Shown here in pieces: positions 41,092-49,572 of a stretch of DNA of 64,000 nt; positions within the stretch are counted from its first letter, which is position 1; every line of letters starts with the position of its first letter. Both the position numbers and the translations under genes were made by a program. The notes beneath the pieces were generated by a model, which saw nothing but the letters and a program-made list of their open reading frames with translations, searched no databases and was not told the DNA's origin. This stretch comes from JACJYC01 sp964558465 (GTDB lineage Bacteria; Bacteroidota; Bacteroidia; Chitinophagales; Saprospiraceae): positions 41,109 to 105,108 of the forward strand of contig CAZLEF010000011.1 of NCBI GenBank assembly GCA_964558465.1. Direction: 5' to 3'.

Positions 41092-43032
41092 ATGAAAAAC
41101 TGCCTTCTCGTTTTCATCCTTTTGCCGGCCTTTTTCCCGGCCGCCGCGCAGGTTCCATTTGTGTGCCGGGGCGACTTTTACCTGGCGCTGGGGCCCGGCA
41201 GCGGGTTCAGCACCATTTATTCGCTTGAGGTTGACGGAGCGGGCAATGCGTTTTTTGAGCCGATCTCTGCCGGCGATTCCGGGCAGAGTCTGAACGGCAT
41301 GGGATACCGAACCACCGACAACTTAATGTACGCCGTCCATTCCAATTCGCTGGAATTGTACCGCATCGACGCCACGGGCGCCGCTGAAAGCCTGGGTTTT
41401 CCTTCCGGAAATATACCGCCCGGGTACGATTTTTATACCGGCGACATCACGCCCGACGGCCATTACCTGGTGATCATCGGGTCGCAATTCGACGTCAACG
41501 AACTGATCATCAAAATTGACCTGCGGACGGCAGGTTACCCGATCACGATTACCCCGCTTTCCGGCCCGGATGTCAATTGCGCCGATATTGCCTTCGACCC
41601 TAAAACCGGGACGATCTACGGCTTCGACGCCATCGGGAACCGGTTGGTGAAGTTCAACCTCGACTATAGCGAAGTCACCACCCCTTACGCCAGTTTCCCG
41701 GACGGCGGCATCATGGGCGCCATTTTTTTCGACGCCTTCAGCAACCTTTGGGGTTATGGCCAGCAAAAGGAGGACAACAGCCAGCGGACCCTGTTCCGGT
41801 TCAACATCACCACCGGGGAAGTCACCGTGGAAACCACCGGCCCCGACGCCGCCCGCAACGACGGCTGTTCCTGCCCCTATACGATCAAACTGCGGGAATG
41901 GACGGATGTTACAACAGCCGTGCCTTGCAGTCGCGTTCCGCTGGTCATCGAAATCACCAATGCCTCCGACGGAATAAAGACCGGCCTCCGGCTGAAACAT
42001 GAATTTCCGGAAGAGTTCCGCATTGTTTCCATCCATGACCCCCTGAACGGCCATCTGGCAGAAGGCGGGCCGGGGTTCAACCATTTTGCCATCGACCGCC
42101 TGGATGTGCCGCTGGGGAACTACAAAATCCTGGTAGAACTGGAATTATTGCCCCAGGCATTGGGGTCTTACCTCCTGCAAAGCGAACTGAGCCTGTTGCC
42201 GGACTACCTGGGCGGCAGGACCCTTTCGGACAATCCGCTGACCCTGCAACCCGAGGACCCGGTGGTTTTGAAGGTCATCCCGCTGGTGGTGGATTTCAGC
42301 CAAACGTCCACCATCCTGTGTCCCGGGCAGGAGATCCTCCTTGCCCCCGGCATTCCAGGCGTCAGTTACCACTGGAGCGACGGCTCGACGGCGCCCGATC
42401 TAGCGGTAACGGAAGTGGGGCATTACGCCGTTACCGTCGTCAGCGGGTGCGATACGGCTATTGCGGAGATCACCGTAGGAGACATTGAATTGGGGATTGA
42501 ACTGGGGCCGGATCTCACCATCCCGCTGGGCGATAGCCTGGAATTGGCGCCAACGGTCTATCCGGCCGGCGGGCAGGTCAGTTACCACTGGGAATCTTCA
42601 GGGGGCGGTTCTTTACTCACCTGCACCCATTGCGAGACCCTTCGCGCCACACCCTTCAACGATATCACCTATTACCTCACGGTCGCCAACGATTCCGGCT
42701 GCGTCACCGGCGACAGCATCCGGATAAAGGTGGATAAAACCCGGTTTATTTACATCCCCACGGCGTTCAGTCCGAACGGCGACGGCTTCAACGACCGTTT
42801 TTACATCGACGGCAAATCGCAGGAAGAACTGGTGCGGTTGCTGATTTTTGACCGGTGGGGCGACCTCGTTTTCCAGCAATCGGGCGGCCTGACCGGAGAT
42901 GCAACTGCCGGCTGGGATGGCCGGATCAAAGGGGCCTTCGCCCCTGGGGGTATGTATGTTTACCTGGCGGAGATCCGGTTTTTGGATGGAGCGGTGGAGC
43001 GGTTTGCGGGAGGGGTGGCGGTGGTGCGGTAG
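41092..43032 (+). CDS. secreted protein with gliding-motility-associated C-terminal (T9SS type B) domain
   Basis: The product has 646 aa with signal peptide MKNCLLVFILLPAFFPAAAQ. Residues ~22-280 read as a propeller-like domain (FYLALGPGSGFSTIYSLEVD … NLMYAVHSNSLELYRID … KTGTIYGFDAIGNRLVKFNL…). Middle segments resemble DUF11/PKD-like modules (YHWSDGSTAPDLAVTEVGHYAVTV; YHWESSGGGSLLTCTHCETLRATPF). The end FIYIPTAFSPNGDGFNDRFY … RLLIFDRWGDLVFQ … GWDGRIKGAFAPGGMYVYLAEI is the gliding-motility C-terminal domain used as a type B T9SS signal. Likely a surface adhesin or exoprotein; the ligand is unknown. Confidence 0.85.
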   Translation: MKNCLLVFILLPAFFPAAAQVPFVCRGDFYLALGPGSGFSTIYSLEVDGAGNAFFEPISAGDSGQSLNGMGYRTTDNLMYAVHSNSLELYRIDATGAAESLGFPSGNIPPGYDFYTGDITPDGHYLVIIGSQFDVNELIIKIDLRTAGYPITITPLSGPDVNCADIAFDPKTGTIYGFDAIGNRLVKFNLDYSEVTTPYASFPDGGIMGAIFFDAFSNLWGYGQQKEDNSQRTLFRFNITTGEVTVETTGPDAARNDGCSCPYTIKLREWTDVTTAVPCSRVPLVIEITNASDGIKTGLRLKHEFPEEFRIVSIHDPLNGHLAEGGPGFNHFAIDRLDVPLGNYKILVELELLPQALGSYLLQSELSLLPDYLGGRTLSDNPLTLQPEDPVVLKVIPLVVDFSQTSTILCPGQEILLAPGIPGVSYHWSDGSTAPDLAVTEVGHYAVTVVSGCDTAIAEITVGDIELGIELGPDLTIPLGDSLELAPTVYPAGGQVSYHWESSGGGSLLTCTHCETLRATPFNDITYYLTVANDSGCVTGDSIRIKVDKTRFIYIPTAFSPNGDGFNDRFYIDGKSQEELVRLLIFDRWGDLVFQQSGGLTGDATAGWDGRIKGAFAPGGMYVYLAEIRFLDGAVERFAGGVAVVR

Positions 43033-43107
43033 GAATCAGCGGTCAGTCGGTAGAAGCTTTTTATTTTAAGGCAGTTGTCGCAAAAGAAGCAGGCGCTACC
43101 CGGATAT

Positions 43108-43722
43108 TTATTTGAGCAGGGAATCCAGGATAATCTTCGCGGCTGCGCGGCTTCCTGCCGGGGAGGGATGGAACCCATCGGCTCCGTAATAAGAAAAATC
43201 CCCGGTGGAATCAAAATGCGCCTTCCATACGCGGCCTACCGGGCAAAGGATGGCGTTGGTATGGGAAGCGGCATCCGAATAATTGCGGATCGCCCCGTCA
43301 AAATTGTGGAAATGCCGGCGGGCGGGCCAAACCATAAAAAAGGCGAGCCGGCTCCCGCTTCGTTCGCACGCCTGTTTGATTTTCATACCGTATTCCAGCA
43401 ACATTCGCCGTCCCTCTTCCTGCGATGACGGCCCCTGCTGGACCACGACAAAATCAAATTCGCCGGTTCTGATCATTTCTTGCAGTTTCCCGTCGTTCCA
43501 GTGGTCTTCCAGGGCGTAATCCGGAAAGGCCAGTTGTCGGGTCCTCGCCTCGCACCCTTTTTCCAGGGCATATTCTTTTACCAGTTCGGGCAGGTCGTTG
43601 GCATAGGTCAGGCTGTTGCCGACGAACAGGATGGATATTTCGGCCCCAAAGGGCGGGCTTTTAACCCCTGACCTGCAATTCCATAATAAAACCAGTAAAA
43701 AGACGGTAAAAACGCATTTCAT
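43108..43722 (-). CDS. SGNH/GDSL-like hydrolase, secreted
   Basis: The product has 204 aa from MKCVFTVFLLVLLWNC, a signal peptide with possible lipobox Cys; upstream in-frame ATGs only read through the GAGACNGG array. Block I is ISILFVGNSLTYANDLP (nucleophile Ser in GNS), block III-like FDFVVVQQGPSSQEEG, and the C-terminal YYGADGFHPSPAGSRAAA carries the catalytic Asp-x-x-His. An esterase or carbohydrate deacetylase role is typical for such envelope SGNH proteins; the substrate is not predictable. Confidence 0.8.
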   Translation of the reverse strand: MKCVFTVFLLVLLWNCRSGVKSPPFGAEISILFVGNSLTYANDLPELVKEYALEKGCEARTRQLAFPDYALEDHWNDGKLQEMIRTGEFDFVVVQQGPSSQEEGRRMLLEYGMKIKQACERSGSRLAFFMVWPARRHFHNFDGAIRNYSDAASHTNAILCPVGRVWKAHFDSTGDFSYYGADGFHPSPAGSRAAAKIILDSLLK

Positions 43723-43845
43723 TGAATAAGAAGTAATCGCCGGCAAAGATAGCAGCAAGGGCGGCGGGAGGTGGAAAAAATGTACCATCGCCGCCTTGCT
43801 ACTGCCGGAAAGTAGCCCGGATGGGTAAATGAGAAAAACGCCTCC

Positions 43846-43915
43846 CCATCTCCCCATCTCCCAGTCTCCCAGTCTCCCCATCTCCTCGTCTCCCGTCTCC
43901 CCGTCTCCCGTCATA
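43846..43915. repeat. octamer array (GGGAGACN) downstream of the enolase-superfamily gene
   Basis: In gene sense GACGGGGA, GACGGGA, GACGAGGA, GATGGGGA, GACTGGGA, GACTGGGA, GATGGGGA and similar units start about 17 nt after the stop of the gene at 43926. It shares GACTGGGA with the array at 40489. Unit length is mostly 8 with some 7s. Confidence 0.75.
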
Positions 43916-43925
43916 AAACACCCGC

Positions 43926-45317
43926 TCAGCTCCAAAGCCGGTCCCAAGCCCGGATCTTATCCCATTCAGGCGTCGGCGCAAACATTTTTTCTCCTTCGAT
44001 AATGAATTCTTTCACGACCTCTTCATTGAGTTCCACGCCGATGCCGGGTTTTTCGGGCACTTTGACGTAGCCGTCCTGCACCAGCGGTTTTTCAATACCC
44101 GTTACCAGGTCTTCAAACTTTGGGCTGTCAACGGCGTGGTGTTCGAGCCACATAAAGTTTTCGGTGGCCGCCGCGCTGTGCACCGAGCCGAGGAAGGATA
44201 CGGGGCCGGCGGCGTGGTGAAGCATAAAACCGATCCCGTTCAGGGAGGCATAGTCTCCGATGCGTTTGGTTTCCAGAATGCCCCCGGCGGTATTGGGATC
44301 CGGATGAACGATATCGACCGCGTGGGTGTCGATCAAGTCTTTGAACCCGCCATACAGCATGTAAATATCTTCGCCGGTTTGGGTCGGTGTGGTCGTCGAC
44401 TGGGTAATTTCTTTCCACTGGTCGGTGTATTGCCAGGGGATAATATCTTCGATATAGGCCAGGTTGTATTTTTCAACGGCCCGGGCGATCTTGATGGCTT
44501 CGTTTACGCCAAAATGGCCCCAATGGTCGGTGCCCATCGGTATTTCGTATCCGATCTGGTTCCGCATGACCTCCAGGAATTCGCAGAGTTTTTCAATGCC
44601 TTTATCCGTAATCTGGACGGCGGTAAAGGGATGTTTGGTGAGGTTATATTTCCGGTATTCGTGCTGATAGGGGTTCAACTTCCCGTCGTGGGCATTGATC
44701 AGGGCGCCGGGTATATTTTTGAGGAGGTTGATCCCGATGTCCATTTTGAGGGCGGTGTAACCTTTGTCGACGCGGGCCTGCATCCGCTGGGCGTACTCAT
44801 GGGGATCCATCGAGACGGTGGTGTCGCAATAGACCCGCACCCGGTCGCGGTATTTGCCACCCAGCAATTGGTAAACAGGTACGCCGTAAGCCTTGCCTAC
44901 GAGGTCCCACAAGGCCATTTCTACGCCTGAAACGCCGCCGCCCTGGCGCCCGTGGTGGCCGAACTGGCTGATGATCTTGAACAACCTTTCGACATTACAC
45001 GGGTTTTCGCCCAGCAACCTGCTTTTCAAAAAGAGCGCATATTCCTTTGCGGCGCCGTCCCTGACGTCGCCATGTCCGATGATCCCCTGGTTGGTGTAAA
45101 TGCGGACAATCGGTGTCCTGAATACAACCCCGCTGATCTCGGCGATCCGCATATCGGTTATTTTGAGGTCGGTGGGGCCGGAATACCGGTTGACCTTTTG
45201 GGTGGTGTACTCCAGTTGTTCACCGATGGGCGCCATGGCCATGGTGGCCAGGCTCAGGCCGCCCAGGCCTACTTTCTGTAAAAAATCGCGGCGAGGATGG
45301 TTGTTCTGTTTTTTCAT
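43926..45317 (-). CDS. mandelate racemase/muconate lactonizing enzyme family protein, exported
   Basis: The product has 463 aa from MKKQNNHPRRDFLQKVGLGG, a Tat-like signal (RRDFLQK) followed by a hydrophobic stretch. The N-terminal capping domain (~60-170) leads to an enolase-type barrel: KGYTALKMDIG (Lys base region), LAYIEDIIPWQ, TQTGEDIYM (Glu ligands), VDIVHPDPNTAGGI and FMLHHAAGPVSF. The metal-binding Asp/Glu/Glu set seems present. The barrel has an insert (NPYQHEYRKYNLTKHPFTAV) not seen in minimal family members. Likely a sugar-acid dehydratase or racemase; the substrate is unknown. Confidence 0.85.
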   Translation of the reverse strand: MKKQNNHPRRDFLQKVGLGGLSLATMAMAPIGEQLEYTTQKVNRYSGPTDLKITDMRIAEISGVVFRTPIVRIYTNQGIIGHGDVRDGAAKEYALFLKSRLLGENPCNVERLFKIISQFGHHGRQGGGVSGVEMALWDLVGKAYGVPVYQLLGGKYRDRVRVYCDTTVSMDPHEYAQRMQARVDKGYTALKMDIGINLLKNIPGALINAHDGKLNPYQHEYRKYNLTKHPFTAVQITDKGIEKLCEFLEVMRNQIGYEIPMGTDHWGHFGVNEAIKIARAVEKYNLAYIEDIIPWQYTDQWKEITQSTTTPTQTGEDIYMLYGGFKDLIDTHAVDIVHPDPNTAGGILETKRIGDYASLNGIGFMLHHAAGPVSFLGSVHSAAATENFMWLEHHAVDSPKFEDLVTGIEKPLVQDGYVKVPEKPGIGVELNEEVVKEFIIEGEKMFAPTPEWDKIRAWDRLWS

Positions 45318-45363
45318 ACTATTCAAAATTTCTGATGAGATAATCGCTCTTTTTACACCCGCT

Positions 45364-46203
45364 TCAATCCGCTTTTCCCTTCCTGAATATCTTCTCAAAC
45401 CCATCATAAACCGATAGATGCAAGGCGTCGCCGTGGTTTTGCTTTTCAAAAAACTGAAAGTATAATCCGGCGTTTTCCTGATGGGTGGGTTTTAATTTTT
45501 CGAACAATTCCCGGGCTGTCCGTTCCATGACCTCCCCTTCTTTGCCGACAGCAATATACACCGATTTACCAGACGTTTGTTCGGCTAGTTGCCGGCCCAG
45601 CAAAGACTCGTTGTCCCACCACAGGCTTGGACTGACGATGATATAGTTGTCGAAAAGATCCGGATTTTTAAACAGGATCTCCGCAGCCAGCAACCCGCCA
45701 AGGGACTGACCGATCAGGGTTTTTACCGAATCTGTCCGGTATTCTTTTCCTATCAAAGGTTGCAACTCCAACTGAATGAAGTGGATAAAGTTGGCAGAGC
45801 CGCCGGTGGTCGGATAGTCCTTTTTATCTTTTTCGACGGTGGTCGGATAGGTGAAATCGCGTTTTCTGTCTATGTTGGCTATCCCGACCACGATCGATTC
45901 CGGGATCGTATTGATCCAGGAGAAAGAGGCAAACTGAACCAGCCCTGCGATATGGATGAAGTCTTCGTCGGCGGAGCCGTCCAATAAATAGATCAGAGGG
46001 TATTTTTTCAAAGAATCACCTGAATAACCGTTGGGCAAATAAATATTGATCTTCCGGTTTTCCTGCAGGATGGCGGAATAAAATTCAATGGACTCTCCGA
46101 TCGAAAACGGTTCTTTATTCCGTATTTCAAGGGTGTTTTGAGCGAGGATCCGGGCGCCCAAAAACAGTGCAGCTATGGTTAAAAACATTCCGGTTGATCT
46201 CAT
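45364..46203 (-). CDS. secreted alpha/beta-hydrolase, putative esterase (IroE/Fes-like)
   Basis: The product has 279 aa from MRSTGMFLTIAALFLGARIL (signal peptide); ATGs at 46230 and 46269 are alternatives. Esterase-family features: KYPLIYLLDGSADEDFI (oxyanion region), SVKTLIGQSLGGLLAAEIL with the nucleophile in GxSxG, FDNYIIVSPSLWWDN, and a C-terminal NHGDALHLS for the catalytic His. This is the siderophore-esterase/esterase D-like group. It lies 46 bp upstream of the enolase-superfamily gene on the same strand and may be co-transcribed. Confidence 0.82.
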   Translation of the reverse strand: MRSTGMFLTIAALFLGARILAQNTLEIRNKEPFSIGESIEFYSAILQENRKINIYLPNGYSGDSLKKYPLIYLLDGSADEDFIHIAGLVQFASFSWINTIPESIVVGIANIDRKRDFTYPTTVEKDKKDYPTTGGSANFIHFIQLELQPLIGKEYRTDSVKTLIGQSLGGLLAAEILFKNPDLFDNYIIVSPSLWWDNESLLGRQLAEQTSGKSVYIAVGKEGEVMERTARELFEKLKPTHQENAGLYFQFFEKQNHGDALHLSVYDGFEKIFRKGKAD

Positions 46204-46230
46204 TTTTTTTTTGTTGAGCGACTTGTACAT

Positions 46231-46574
46231 ATTGACCCTTTCGTCAGGATAGGGTTGGTTTAAAGTCAAAATGCAAAATGCAAAATTTAAAAGTAGAAGC
46301 CGTTGTTAACTTAACGAAATTGCCTTACACCCGGATAAAATCTTTCACGCCTGTGACGTGGCGGGCCTCAACCTCCGCCCACCGTTCGTGCCTCGCGCCG
46401 GCGGATAAATCCCCTGGCCGCCGTAGCCCAAAGGCGGAGGTGGCGCATCCGCCCGTACCGGTCGGACAAGTCCTCGCATCCTCGCCAGCCCTAAAGGGCA
46501 GGTAAATATCCTCCACGCCTGTGGCGTGGCACGCACTTCCTCGATTCCTCGATTCCTCCCATCAACAAATCCCC
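46231..46574. other. gene-free stretch with octamer array and palindromes
   Basis: I see no gene. A CAAAATG-type heptamer run lies at 46268-46290. Palindromes related to CACGCCTGTGGCGTGG lie near 46346 and 46512. An octamer array TTCCTCGA, TTCCTCGA, TTCCTCCC (46534-46560) sits next to the stop of the deaminase gene; the same octamer occurs near 7045. Confidence 0.55.
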
Positions 46575-47054
46575 CTAATACTCCAACCGATCCTCCTTCT
46601 TCATCCAGGCTTCGAACACCCTGAGCCCTTCCTCCCGCATGGCCTGGCCGATGGGGATTTGCCGTTGGGACATCGGGATCTCCAGTTCGCGATAGATAAA
46701 ATCGTCGTCGAAACCGATGGCGGCTGCGTCTTTCCGGGTACAGGCGTATACCACCCGGTCGGGTCGGGCCCAGTAGATGGCGCCCAGGCACATGGGGCAG
46801 GGTTCGCAGGAGGTATACAAGGTGCAGCCGTCCAACTGGTAAAAGTGGAGATGGCGGCAAGCGTCGCGGATGGCTTCCACCTCTGCGTGGGCCGTTGGGT
46901 CGTTGGTGGAAGTTACCCGGTTGCAGCCTTTGCCGATGATCTCACCGTCCTTGACAACGATGGCGCCGAAAGGCCCCCCGGCGTTGTTGTCCATGCCGGA
47001 GCGGGCAAGGTCGATGGCGGATTGGAGGAAATATTGGTCGTCTTGGGTAATCAT
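46575..47054 (-). CDS. nucleoside/guanine deaminase (CDA superfamily)
   Basis: The product has 159 aa. Zinc-dependent deaminase motifs: THAEVEAIRDACR (HAE, ~55) and TLYTSCEPCPMCLGAIYWARPD (PCxxC, ~85-90). AGGPFGAIVVKDGEIIGKGCN fits the N-terminal substrate region of guanine deaminases (GuaD type) rather than the tRNA adenosine deaminase TadA. The C-terminal helix FEAWMKKEDRLEY also fits GuaD. It converts guanine to xanthine, or a related base. It is divergent from the DUF819 gene. Confidence 0.88.
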   Translation of the reverse strand: MITQDDQYFLQSAIDLARSGMDNNAGGPFGAIVVKDGEIIGKGCNRVTSTNDPTAHAEVEAIRDACRHLHFYQLDGCTLYTSCEPCPMCLGAIYWARPDRVVYACTRKDAAAIGFDDDFIYRELEIPMSQRQIPIGQAMREEGLRVFEAWMKKEDRLEY

Positions 47055-47139
47055 GTTTCAGTGATTTGTACCGGCAGAGGATAATACCCACGCCACTCCG
47101 CCAAATTTATTTATTTTAGCCGCTACGAAACCTATCCGC

Positions 47140-48795
47140 ATGAAAAAAATAATGTTTCTTCTGTTCCCGGCTTTGTTTTTACTGCCTGTTTTTTCGGTTT
47201 TAAAGGCCGAAACGACGCCCCTCACCGTGCGGATAGCCGCCCTGGAAGAACTGGACAGACTGGCCAAGACCCATAAAAGGATCACGCCGCTGAACAAAGA
47301 ACAGAAATTTTTCCTGGATGAAACGCCGGGATTTATCCTGGAGATCCCGTCCAGCGCCCTGCCCGACAATATTGCAAGCCTGCTGGTCACTTCGGGGCCC
47401 GACAGTTTCAACCTGCGGACCCACGGGCCCATTGTGCTCGAAGGATTTGTGCCCGGAGAGCCCGTAATCCACCTGACGCCGCTGAACCTGGAGGGCGAAC
47501 CCCTGAAATTCAAGGCCGGCTACCCGGATAAAACCGGCATGAAGCTGATCGGCCGGACCCCGGTGTTCAAAAACGACGCCATTGTGCTGGGCATCCTCAT
47601 CGCCTTGCTGGCCCTCGTGTTCTGGTCGGAAAAACAGGCGGCGTTCAAGGGTTTTTACAGGTACGTGCCTTCGCTGCTGCTTTGTTATTTTCTGCCTTCC
47701 ATCCTCAATTCCCTGGGCATCATTTCCGGAGAATACTCCGGGTTGTACAATATTACATCGCGGTATTTTCTGCCGGCCTGCCTGATCCTGTTGTGCATCA
47801 GCATCGATTTCAAGGGCATCGTCAACCTGGGCCCAAAGGCCCTGATCGTGTTCCTGGCCGGTACGCTGGGGGTGATCCTGGGCGGTCCGGTGGCCATACT
47901 GGCGGTCAAAACCCTGGCGCCGGGCCTGATGGGCGCCGACCCGGGCGAGCTCTGGAAAGGTATGTCGACCATCGCCGGGAGCTGGATTGGAGGAGCGGCC
48001 AACCAGGCGGCGATGAAACAGATTTACAATGTGGGCGACAACCTGTTCGGTACCATGATCATCGTGGATGTGGTGGTGGCCAATATATGGATGGGCTTTT
48101 TATTGTACGGCGCCAAAATTTCAGGGCGGCTGGACCGCTGGTTGAAGGCCGACAATTCGGCGGTGGACAATCTGCGCGAAAAAGTTGAAAAATACCAGGC
48201 CAGTGTGGCGCGCATTCCGGGCACGGGCGACCTGTTCATGATGCTGGCCGTGGCGTTCGGCGGCGTTGCGCTTTCCCATTGGGGCGCCTCGGGCATTGCC
48301 GGCTGGCTGGGCCAGTTTTCGGCCAAACTGGAAGCCCTGCGGCTTGAATCTTTTATTTCTTCGTTCCTCTGGCTGGTGGTCATCGCTACCACCCTGGGGC
48401 TGGTTTTCTCGTTCATTCCCCGAATCCGGCAACTGGAGGGCGTGGGGGCTTCCCGCTGGGGCAGCGTTTTTATCTACCTGCTGGTCGCTACCATCGGCAT
48501 GAAGATGGACCTGGGCCAGGTGTACAAAAACCTCGGTCTTTTTGCCATCGGCATCATCTGGATGGCGGTACATGTGGCGGTTTTGCTGCTGGTGGCCAAG
48601 CTCATCAAGGCGCCGTTCTTTTTTGTAGCGGTAGGCAGCCAGGCCAATATCGGCGGGGCGGCTTCGGCGCCGGTGGTGGCTTCGGCGTTCAGTCCGGCAC
48701 TGGCGCCTGTTGGCGCATTGCTGGCGGTGCTGGGGTACGCGCTGGGTACGTATGGCGCGCTGCTGAGTGCATTGCTGATGCAGGCGGTTTCCTAG
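47140..48795 (+). CDS. DUF819 family membrane protein with extra N-terminal domain
   Basis: The product has 551 aa. A signal-like MKKIMFLLFPALFLLPVFSV is followed by a ~125-residue soluble segment (TPLTVRIAALEELDRLAKTH … TSGPDSFNLRTHGPIVLEG…) that I do not recognise. From ~145 there are about ten hydrophobic helices in the DUF819 (YjcL) pattern: LPSILNSLGIISGEYSGLY, MSTIAGSWIGGAANQAAM and VGSQANIGGAASAPVVASAF. DUF819 proteins resemble transporters of the sodium/bile-acid type fold; the substrate is unknown. The N-terminal domain is an addition relative to the short bacillar homologues and could be periplasmic. Confidence 0.85.
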   Translation: MKKIMFLLFPALFLLPVFSVLKAETTPLTVRIAALEELDRLAKTHKRITPLNKEQKFFLDETPGFILEIPSSALPDNIASLLVTSGPDSFNLRTHGPIVLEGFVPGEPVIHLTPLNLEGEPLKFKAGYPDKTGMKLIGRTPVFKNDAIVLGILIALLALVFWSEKQAAFKGFYRYVPSLLLCYFLPSILNSLGIISGEYSGLYNITSRYFLPACLILLCISIDFKGIVNLGPKALIVFLAGTLGVILGGPVAILAVKTLAPGLMGADPGELWKGMSTIAGSWIGGAANQAAMKQIYNVGDNLFGTMIIVDVVVANIWMGFLLYGAKISGRLDRWLKADNSAVDNLREKVEKYQASVARIPGTGDLFMMLAVAFGGVALSHWGASGIAGWLGQFSAKLEALRLESFISSFLWLVVIATTLGLVFSFIPRIRQLEGVGASRWGSVFIYLLVATIGMKMDLGQVYKNLGLFAIGIIWMAVHVAVLLLVAKLIKAPFFFVAVGSQANIGGAASAPVVASAFSPALAPVGALLAVLGYALGTYGALLSALLMQAVS

Positions 48796-49173
48796 TATCC
48801 GCCAAATTTATTTGGCCGGATCCTATGGAGGGGAGCGAAGCGACCCGACTTTGCACCGGTGCGAGGCGCGAGCGTCAGGCAAAGAGAGAGAGAAGAGGAC
48901 GCATTCAGTTAAAATTTTATATTGGCAACCACGTCAAAAAACCGGCACTTGTATCGCTAAAGATTAATAATACCGCATATTATCGCCAAGATGGATTTTT
49001 TAATGAAATTTCATATTGAAAAATCAGCCTGTTTTGAAAAATTTATAATATTTACCAGCCTTGTTTAACATTCCTCAAAATCCATAGGCTGCCCATCTCT
49101 ATTTATTCAATCTCATTAATATAATCAATTATTTTTAATGATTTTGCAAATTTTTTATTTTTTCATTGAAAAA
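48796..49173. other. gene-free AT-rich stretch upstream of the tRNA-like RNA
   Basis: GC falls sharply after about 48950. A short frame ending 49019 (…NNTAYYRQDGFFNEISY) reads like protein but has no credible start. I see nothing else apart from the promoter at 49174-49205. Confidence 0.5.
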
Positions 49174-49205
49174 TTTGCATTAAAACAGCATGTATTTTAT
49201 CTTTG
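49174..49205 (+). promoter_or_regulatory. Bacteroidota-type promoter of the tRNA-like transcript
   Basis: TTTG (49174-49177), then 20 nt, then TATCTTTG (49198-49205), matching TTG-N19/21-TAnnTTTG. Transcription would start near 49212 and could run about 360 nt to the terminator at 49535. Confidence 0.65.
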
Positions 49206-49246
49206 CATCATCAACAAGCGAAAGAGCGAAGGCTTTTTCCGAACAA

Positions 49247-49398
49247 TGTGAGGTGATGAAACAGGCAGCCATGCCCTCTTGTCTCGGGGGTAGGGGGACC
49301 GGGAAAAACACAGCATAAATCCTTCGGGGTTAGGGTTGACCACTTGACCATGTGCTGCGGCTAACCGCCCTTTGAAGGTTCGAATCCTTCCCTCACAG
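49247..49398 (+). ncRNA. tRNA-like RNA with an 83-nt variable region
   Basis: Acceptor stem TGTGAGG (49247-49253) pairs fully with CCTCACA (49391-49397), discriminator G49398. The T arm is GAAGG-TTCGAAT-CCTTC (49374-49390). The D arm is ATG…CAT with AGGCAG in the loop. The anticodon stem CCCTC (49274-49278) pairs with GGGGG (49286-49290) around TTGTCTC. The body resembles tRNA-Leu, but the loop would read GUC with U at position 37, and 83 nt separate the anticodon and T stems. Within them lie a CC-TTCG-GG mini-hairpin and GGTTAG/CTAACC. A decayed or specialised tRNA-derived RNA is likelier than a translating tRNA. Confidence 0.6.
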
Positions 49399-49534
49399 CC
49401 TCCGCCCGCCGAAGCAACGCGAAAGCGTTGCGAAGGAGGGTTCCGTCCGCCAAACGCAACGCAAAACGTTGCGAAGGCGGGCCACGTCCACCAAAGCAAC
49501 GAAAAACGTTGCGAAGGCGGACCACCCACTGAAG
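49395..49534 (+). repeat. three tandem hairpin repeats after the tRNA-like RNA
   Basis: Three copies of a ~40-bp GC-rich unit, each with CAACGC…GCGTTG-type stems and GCGAAGG(C/A)GG endings, lie between the tRNA-like RNA and the terminator (about 49400-49440, 49441-49482, 49483-49522). In the supposed transcript they would form consecutive stem-loops. Confidence 0.6.
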
Positions 49535-49572
49535 CGCCGCTGTTCCATATCCGGAACAGCGGCGTTTTTTTT
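49535..49572 (+). terminator. strong intrinsic terminator
   Basis: Perfect 12-bp stem CGCCGCTGTTCC (49535-49546) / GGAACAGCGGCG (49553-49564) with loop ATATCC and then eight T. It ends plus-strand transcription and overlaps the stop codon of the convergent gene at 49571 by two bases. Confidence 0.9.

Noticed and set aside
48825..49019. 64-codon plus-strand frame
   Set aside because: The start lies in a GC-rich palindromic stretch and the composition changes midway. Only the last part reads like protein, with no start of its own.
49247..49398. Ordinary tRNA-Leu or tRNA-Asp gene, or tmRNA
   Set aside because: Stems fit a tRNA, but the 83-nt region before the T arm, U at position 37 and mismatch between Leu-like body and GUC triplet do not fit a translating tRNA. 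tmRNA ends and a tag frame are absent. A group I intron would be longer and sit in the anticodon loop.
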